64,000 nt of DNA from Diploscapter coronatus (Eukaryota > Nematoda > Chromadorea > Rhabditida > Rhabditidae): contig OZ038423.1 of the NCBI GenBank assembly GCA_964036155.1, positions 69,703,249 to 69,767,248 on the forward strand. The letters run 5' to 3'. This document shows, one piece after another, positions 56,900-64,000 of this stretch. The notes under the pieces are model-generated. The model did no database searches. It worked only from the letters and a program-made list of their open reading frames with translations, and was not told the origin of the DNA. The first letter of the stretch is position 1, and every line of letters begins with the position of its first letter. Both the position numbers and the translations under genes were made by a program.

Positions 56900-59800
56900 T
56901 CAAGCTCGTTTGACCCGATCCATGATTTCGTCATCGAGTCTGATCTCAGGCTCTCTCGACGCCAACATATAGAACGCGAAAATCACGGTGATTATGATGT
57001 AGGTGAACATGATCATTCGATCCAAAATCCTCGTTATCTGTTGCCACTCGAATTGGATACGCTTCATGTCCCTCTCTGAAAGAAAATCAATAAATGTCGT
57101 CAAAAATTTTTAAGTTAAAAAAACGCCACCTTTCTGTATAGAATCCCTCATATCGTCCAATGATGCCTTGATCTTCATCAAACTATCGTGCACACAAACT
57201 GGCCTTCCGGATATTTGTGCTTGACAGCCCTCAGAAGATTCGTTCTAAATTGGCGTCGTAATAAAAGGCGTTATAAAGAGGCGCAATTTTTACCATGTAG
57301 GACTTAATACACCCAGTGATTTCCTCCATCTTTACAATGTGAGCGTTAGAACTTTGTCGATCACGGTCGCCTTGCACATAGCCGTTTTTAATAGCGCCCT
57401 CGTTAACGAACCAGAAGGACTGAATTTAAGAGCGTTCTTCGGAATAAAGACATTGTTCCAAATTATTTACCTGCTCCTGTACGCCAGTACGCTTTCTGCA
57501 GACGTAGCTCGACTTCCGTAGATTATGAGGTAGCTGGAATGAGAACGCCCAAGCGATATAGGGATTTCCAGCAATCGTGTGGAAGAAGAAGTCTTTGACA
57601 CGGGGATCGACCTGAGGTTAAAGAGAGTCCTTGCCAAAAGTAAGCCAAGCGACTTACCTCTGTACCAGCATTGCCTCTCATTTGATAGGACAAAGTGATT
57701 GTTGTCGTGAAGGCAGCGAGAAAAATCAAGAATATAAGGCCGATGTAGTATTTCCCTATCAAGGGAATAACTTCGGAAGTCGCTGGTACTTCGTCGGATA
57801 CCATCATCACTAAATTATTAAATTGAGTTATAAAAAATGATTTAAAAAGCAGCCTTAAAATAGCGCTAAAAATCAATTCAGCCTCATTTCGTTAAATTAA
57901 CCAAAATATGATCCTATTTTGAGGTCTATCTTTAGACATGGGAAAAATTTACTGATTATAGCCATAGACAGCAGGGCGGTAACTCCTAGAGAGACTTTTT
58001 CGGTGTTTTCTCCTGAAATTTAAATTTCTCTGTTGATTTTTAGGACTAGAATTACCAGTGGTGGAATGAGGCGTAAAAAAGCCGACAATTGTAACGACGG
58101 TGATGAAGGCTGATGGAATGACCAGCCTAAAAATCAGTATTAAAGCTTTATCTTTAAATTAAATACTACGAGAAGATGTAATATGAAGGTGATCGCCGTA
58201 GCACCATGAAGAAAGAGACATCTAAAATTTATTTAAGTAAAAAAATAAGCTGAAAAATAACCTGGAAAAGGATAAGGGCAGCAATCATAAACCTTGATGT
58301 AGGGTTTGACCCTAAAATTTATGAATTTAAATCAAAATGATTTAAATTTGAATATTTACTTAAAATCGGTTAAAGTCCACTCAGTATTCCTGATATACAG
58401 TTCTAGGTTGTCAGTATCTGGGGTAGCGGATAGATAGAGCTTTGAACCATCCATGCTCCATGACGCGAATGTTAGGTAGCACACTTGCTTAAATGGTAAT
58501 TTAAAATCTAATAGCAGTCTGGGAAATTTGTAATGTCGTAACATCGTGGCCCACGATATAGTATGGAAGAATAAGCTCTAACTTAACTTGCGCTTATACT
58601 AACTCATCTATTTCACGACCTACGATGCTATGACAGTTTAAAATTGTTATTTAAATAATACTTTAAATATACCTGATCAAAAGGAAACTGCTCCAAGGAT
58701 AAATTGCATGAGATATCAGTGATCAGTGCTCGGAATAGCACAACTCGACCATCATCTGAGATTATGGCGTTAGTCTCCATTTCGTTCTCGTCGACGTTCA
58801 TGTTAGCGCTTAAATGATTGAATTAAATTAATTTTTTAAAATACATTTAAGCACTAAGTAATATAGTTAACATGGCATACCGCTTTAGATGCATAATAAC
58901 TTGAACATTATAATTTAGAAAGTGATGGCAATAATTTAATAATTGATTTGTTGATATACAATATATAATATTTCAATTAAAGCTTACTTATTATACACCA
59001 CTACGTCTGGAGACCAAATTCTCTTTGATGGCACATGAATTCTCGTTAGATTATTGAACTCTGATGGTTCCCATTTTAAGAATTCGTCCGTCCAATACAA
59101 TTCAATCCAACAATACACGTTCACGATTTGGTCTCTTTCGTCCACCTGAAATTGGTATTCTTTCGTGAATTTGGTCTATCTTTAGATATAGGCCATATTT
59201 TTTCTCTGAGAAATGAAATTTAAACTACGGTTGACTTAATCAAATATTTGATCTCTTTTATCTGCAACTTTTGGAAGCGATCAAATTATGTTTGCAAAAT
59301 TATGCATTTTTTATGCGAGTTTAGATATTTAATTCCTTTCTTTGTTTATATAATGAAATTTTCATGTGATTTGGACTAACTTTAAGAATTTGCTTTAGCC
59401 AGAATTTCATTTCGACGTGCAGCGTGTTGCTCTCATTAGAGACAGGTCGAATTTCCTAAACACGAATATTCGGATTTCACTAAAAAAGAGGAACGTCTTC
59501 TAAATTGGCCCCGCCCTCAAGTCTGATTCTTCCTCGCATCAACAGATCAAACGTAAACCAGGATATACGATATTCTTTCAAAGACAAAAGACTTGTGCAA
59601 AATATTAGTATTACATAAATTAAGCTAATGATAGATAAGTAAATTTTTAGAATATTACACTTAACATTTAAACACCTACTCTTTGATAATCTTTGAATAG
59701 ATAATCATAAAGCTCTCTCATAGCTGTACGAGTCCGGTTAGATCGAGCTATCTAAAAATAATATGACTTAAAATACGTCATTTTAAATAGAGAGGGCAAA

Positions 59801-60800
59801 TGCTCTAATTTGAATATGAAAAATGGAGTTATTTTCCGTCAACCAGTTCTTCGAACTGGATTCCTGGGAATATCTTAAAATTTGGTGGGATTTTAAAACA
59901 GGCTTTGTAGGAAATTTCAAGCTCTTCACAAGTCACCGTTGGGCCGACCCTTGAAAGTCAATGGAAACGCCTATTTTTGGGGTTTAAAGAGTGCGGAAAA
60001 GAACCGAAATTCGATCTACAATGTTTTACATTTGAGAGAATGTTTCTATCAGCATGTAGATCATATCCTGAAAATTTCTATTGATGGAAAATCAACACAT
60101 TCGAGAGGACAATTATCGAGTTAATTTAGGAGGTCTAAGACTGATTCAAATTAGAAACTTCTTTTTGATTAGGATATTTGAAAGGTCCTGCAATATGCCT
60201 ACATACTCTAAAGCCTGCCAACTTCAAATTTGAAAAACCATTTGCGCTCTCTAATTTTAAATAGTTTATTTGTAGGATGAAATGTTGGTATTTGAAAAAG
60301 TGGGATTATTTTTGTGTTTTAAAGTTTGCTCATATTTTTAAGTTTTGAAACCCAGAATATTCGTCTCATTTGTTAATTTTTACATGCTCGAATGCCCAAA
60401 TTGTTCGTAGTTCAGTAGGTCAAAAGAAAAACTTTCGATTTTTTCGTCGTCGAAATTTTGGAATTCTTAATCTCCCGTCAGAATCACGTCTTGCAACATA
60501 GTATATGCATTAAAAACTACGCAACATTTTCGGGGAAAATCAATAATAAGCCTATTTATTTTGCCTAAATATGAGCCGAGCCTATTTTTATTTGATTTAC
60601 GTTTTCTTTCAATGAAAGGAGTGCTCGTTTCTATATGAGGTCATAAAATTTTACATCTAAGGATATATCTATTTTGACTCTAGTTGTCATAGATATTCAA
60701 TAAGTTCCAAAATGGAATTTAATTTAAAAGCGAACATTACCTCTCTCTGAGCCGAAGTTACCGTATTCATGATCAATAATGTCAACCATATATAGAGCAT
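56900..60800 (-). CDS. Nicotinic-receptor alpha-like Cys-loop channel subunit, 523 aa
   Basis: Tandem paralogue of the previous channel with an intact exon for the WSPD signature. Signal peptide (MLYIWLTLLIMNTVTSA), ligand-binding domain, Cys-loop CNLSLEQFPFDQ with the partner Cys in QVCYLTF, vicinal Cys YDCCPYPFPD, M1 to M3 (EKVSLGVTALLSMAIIM in M2), long cytoplasmic loop, M4 and a short tail. Exons: 60741-60800, 59680-59751, 59381-59455, 58988-59145, 58673-58808, 58360-58487, 58262-58311, 58170-58221, 58055-58125, 57953-58012, 57658-57809, 57471-57611, 57294-57419, 57130-57244, 56900-57075. All phases agree. The alpha-type CC pair argues for agonist binding. M2 begins with Glu-Lys, as in cation-selective members. 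TTTTTAG lies one base before the ATG, so trans-splicing is likely. A large first intron separates the signal-peptide exon. Several exon borders are shared with the neighbour, and others have been lost or gained since duplication. Confidence 0.94.
58531..58636. repeat. ACGAAATAGTATG-family foldback element, copy 4
   Basis: TGTCGTAACATCGTGG pairs imperfectly with CCTACGATGCTATGACA. The core is CACGATATAGTATGGAAGA. It lies in an intron of the second channel gene. Confidence 0.6.
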
Positions 60801-63800
60801 TCTAAAAACAAATTTAGATATAAATTCCGAAACTTGATCATAAAAATAAACCGAAATGCCAAGAATATCCCAATATAATAAAAAAGTAGATGCAAAATTT
60901 CGATGAAAAGGGACTATAATTCGATTGGAAGAGTGGGAGGATCGAGAGATTACAAAGTGTCAGAGAAAAAGAAAAATAGCATTCAGAGTTCAGAGAATAA
61001 AGAAGCAGAAATCACGAAATAGTATGGAACATTTAGAATAAAAGATGCAAAGACGAGAGAAATAGTGGGGGAATTTGAAGAGATTACAGAGAAAATGAAA
61101 TGAAGATCTGAGCTGTGCAGAATCAAATGGGCCCTATGCAAAACCTCCCTCTTGCGCACAAGCTGATTCTGAAATAAAATAGGGTCGAGGGAAGCGAGAG
61201 ATAATCAGTCAGAGAAAAAGAGCGGACGAAAAAGTGAGAGAAACAAAAAATTCGAGCGAAAATAAAACTGATCTTCATGAAGAATATCACAAAGCTCAGA
61301 ATTCTCGTTTATAAATTCAACTTCTCTATCATGCATAAAGTGAAGATCAAGCTCCAATGGAATGTAATTTAAATTTCGTATTCAGAAATATTAGAAAGTC
61401 GAGCTTCTTCCTAAAAACATCTACACGAAAATCTGTGACTCGTTTAAAATAGGAAGTCCAGTCATGACTGAATAAATAATGGTTTGAAAGCTAAGAGCCG
61501 TGTTCTGATTTAAAGAATTAATTAAAAATTAACAGAAAGTTTGATGACCTTAGAACGCTTTGCGTGCAAAATTTCGACGCCCAAGCCTGGAACGACTAGA
61601 ATTTCAGAATTTAGGTAAGCAGGTTGCATTTTTGAAGAAGCAGAACTAGAAATTCTAAGATGGGGCATACCGAACAGCTCTTTTTAAAAAATTGACACAT
61701 ATTGGGTTTATAATCTGGATTTAATTGATTATTTTTAATTAAATGGGGTTTGTTAAGATAAAGAAAATCTGGCGTGAATCCTGCTTAGTCGGTAATTTTG
61801 ATACATAAAATATGGAGAGACCAGAATGACAGAATTTGGGTAAGCAGGTTGAATTTTTGAGGAAGAACGCGCGAAATTCCGTTTAGCTTCCGGAAAATTT
61901 GTTGGAAAGAGGGGGGCCGACCTGATAAAAATTCAAAAAGCGGGCGGGCGGCGTTCAAAGGAAATTTTCATCGTCGGCGACGCAAAACCTCGTGTGCAAA
62001 GATTCGGAATCAGAATCCGCTGTTCTGCACACTTTTGCACATAACAAAGGGACAGAAGTGTGTTCTTTCTCAAATTTACGTACTGAAGAATAGACCCTGA
62101 AAACTGACTGGCATGATTTAATAAATGATTTGAAACCTTTTAAATGGACCCAAATCTCAAATTGGCTAATAAAGCGCAACAATTGGGCCACGAGGATCAA
62201 ACTTTAAAGACCTAAACATAGATTTTAGGTCTAGGGCTATTTTAAACTATGTCAAACTGAAATTGAAGTTATGTCGAAGTTGAAATTAAATTTAAAAAAT
62301 GGGGGTAGCTTAAGATAGTAATTGTCTTCAAAGGATCACTATTTAGTCCGACAAAGTTAGGGCTGGCAGAAATTTTATATGGACTAGTATGGATTAAGTT
62401 CAGATCCATATTCGAATTATAATTGACTTTAAATTTGGTGCTAAAATTAAATTTCTAAAAATAAAGTAAAGTTAAAGTCACGACAATAATAATTTTGAAA
62501 GGCTATGACTGAGTCCGAGGAAATAAAATTGACGAAAATTTATAGCATTACGTGCGGGGGTGGGGGCGAGAGAAAGTCCGTGATGCACCAAAACTCCACA
62601 AGCTGACTGTTAAGATGCAAAATCTCTCAAGGAATAAATAAAGGACGAGCCTAAGAAAGAAAGGATATTGATGACTCTGTGTGTTGTGCTTGGCTAGTGA
62701 AAGAATGCCAAGGAAGGAAAATGGGCATAGGAAAAACGCTAAAGCTCAGAGGCGAGGAAGCTGAATTCATAATTATTTTTATTTCCTTATTGAAAAATTA
62801 ATTCAAAATATAAAGAAAACTAGGTACTTTTCAACAAAATCTGAGCACTTTTTATATGATTTATAGGAAAAGTACTCAAAAGCTATTCAAATTTAAGTTT
62901 TATAAAGAAAAAGTTAAAGTAATGAAAAGTGAGTTCATAATATTCCCACTTCGTTTCCTGATTGAGAATTCAATTTCTTAATAAAAAAGTTGGCAGGAAG
63001 TACTTTGTCGTAATTTCTTTAGGGTAAAAAATCTTTGAGAATTTAGGAATTCGAAAATTTTTTCTGAGAAATCTAGCTTCCAACCTTTGAACGTGCCATT
63101 TTGGTCCCGGAAAAATTGGAAAAGAAGGAAATCATTGCTTCTAAACGTGACAGATTCGTGTCAAAAATTTACGACAAAGTTGGACTTCATCGTGAAATTT
63201 AGACTTCCAGAAAAAGCACGCGATTTAGTAAAGCGAAAAAAGGAAAAAAGAGATATTTGATATTGTTGCATGATGTTATGAATAATAGAAAATATATAAT
63301 AGTTTAAATTTAACTAAAAATCGAATAAATGGCAATAGATTATTATAGAATCTCTTCATTCTAAATTTAAAAATTATTATTTTGAAATGGCCAGTTTAAA
63401 TTAAATAAAAGAACTAACTAGCAATATTCAAGCTTAGTTACTATGCAACTCAAATATAACGACATGTGAAAAGTGAGGATGAAACACTCTATTCTTCCTG
63501 AAGTTTCGCAACAATTTTAAGTAATTCCTTGAAGCGCTGAAAAATTTGCACTCTCGGTCTTTCAAAATGGTCAGAAAGGGCGACAAAAGATTTCAAAGCT
63601 AGCAACAATAAGTTTAAGAAGAAAAAGCAACAGAAAGTTTTCCAGCTTTTAAGCTAAATGGAAATGGATTAACCCGTGAGTTCAAATGTATAATGAACAA
63701 GTTTTTCTCGAAATTCAATTTTCTCGGACTTAGGTAATCCTTTATAACGTGAAAAATTTTACAAACTTTTCAGGGCAATTCGTATTTGTCGTGAGCTAAA

Positions 63801-64000
63801 ATGTCATGATGACATGACCTACTTTTCCCACGCTATTTCTTCTTACCTTTATCCTTATCTTGTTATCTATAACTCACGTCATCACAACAAACACAAGTTT
63901 CTCTTACAAAGAGCCTGTCTTAATTATTTCTTCTTGAACGAACACAGTTCCTTCTTCTGTCTTCAGCTTATCCTTGTCATCAGGTCACCAATCTGATATT
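60801..64000. other. Gene-free 3.2 kb upstream of the second channel gene
   Basis: No exon chain on either strand. It should carry the channel promoter. It holds a purine-rich stretch (about 60900-61270), one copy of the AATAAAACTGATCTTCA motif (61262) with an inverted GTGAAGATCAAGCTC partner at 61340, and a direct repeat of about 45 bp (61605-61645 and 61840-61880). Confidence 0.5.
61262..61356. repeat. Dispersed motif AATAAAACTGATCTTCA with inverted partner, copy 5
   Basis: ACTGATCTTCATGAAG at the left and AAGTGAAGATCAAGCTCC at the right are inverted, so this copy looks like a small complete foldback element of about 95 bp. Confidence 0.5.

Overview
The window is nematode nuclear DNA. It is AT-rich, and its genes are broken into many short exons by introns that are often only 39-60 bp long, start with GT and end with TTTCAG, TTTTAG or TTTAAG. 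The gene content fits: an ALK-type receptor kinase, a cuticle collagen, PAR-4/LKB1, HIF-1, a C-type lectin with CUB domains, and acetylcholine-receptor-like channels. Several start codons lie 0-12 nt after an orphan 3' splice site, as expected for spliced-leader trans-splicing. Twelve of the 14 exon models below have exon lengths that add up to a multiple of three with matching phases; the collagen and the unknown type I membrane protein each keep one unresolved junction.

Layout, left to right. 1-3134 has no gene but holds a foldback element. 3135-11154 (+) is an ALK-like receptor tyrosine kinase (scd-2 type, 39 exons). 11654-13297 (+) is an unknown type I membrane protein. 13452-15541 (-) is a cuticle collagen, divergent from 16000-21407 (+), an SLC26 anion transporter with a STAS domain. 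22103-23501 (+) is an unknown 163-aa protein. 24451-25009 (+) is a small secreted acidic protein with Ser-Gly sites, probably a chondroitin proteoglycan core. 28091-29064 (-) is TAF10, followed on the same strand by 25694-27750 (-), a seryl-tRNA-synthetase-like mitochondrial protein; the spacing suggests an operon. 29407-32220 (+) is an FKBP-TPR co-chaperone (fkb-6 type). 32422-34653 (-) is a lectin with two CUB domains. 35793-39135 (-) is PAR-4/LKB1, and 39584-41550 (-) is an orphan C2H2 zinc-finger protein. 43786-50825 (+) is HIF-1. 51707-55583 (-) and 56900-60800 (-) are tandem nicotinic-receptor alpha-like subunits. 60801-64000 has no recognisable gene.

The most unusual observation is in the first channel gene. 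A 423-bp inverted-repeat element interrupts the exon that encodes the WxPD signature of Cys-loop receptors. The duplicated AG at the insertion point becomes the 3' splice site, so the element behaves as a new intron. The neighbouring paralogue has the same exon uninterrupted. Other points are several families of small foldback repeats inside introns, a hAT-type MITE with a perfect 8-bp target duplication, introns built from AATTA blocks spaced near the helical repeat, GC-AG introns, a possible GT-GG intron, a HIF-1 degradation motif that reads LxxYAP instead of LxxLAP, and Ser-Gly-rich glycosaminoglycan-like tracts in two unrelated secreted proteins.

Most genes here act independently. The likely joint units are the taf-10/SerRS-like operon and the tandem channel pair, with shared promoter regions between collagen and SLC26 and between taf-10 and the FKBP gene.
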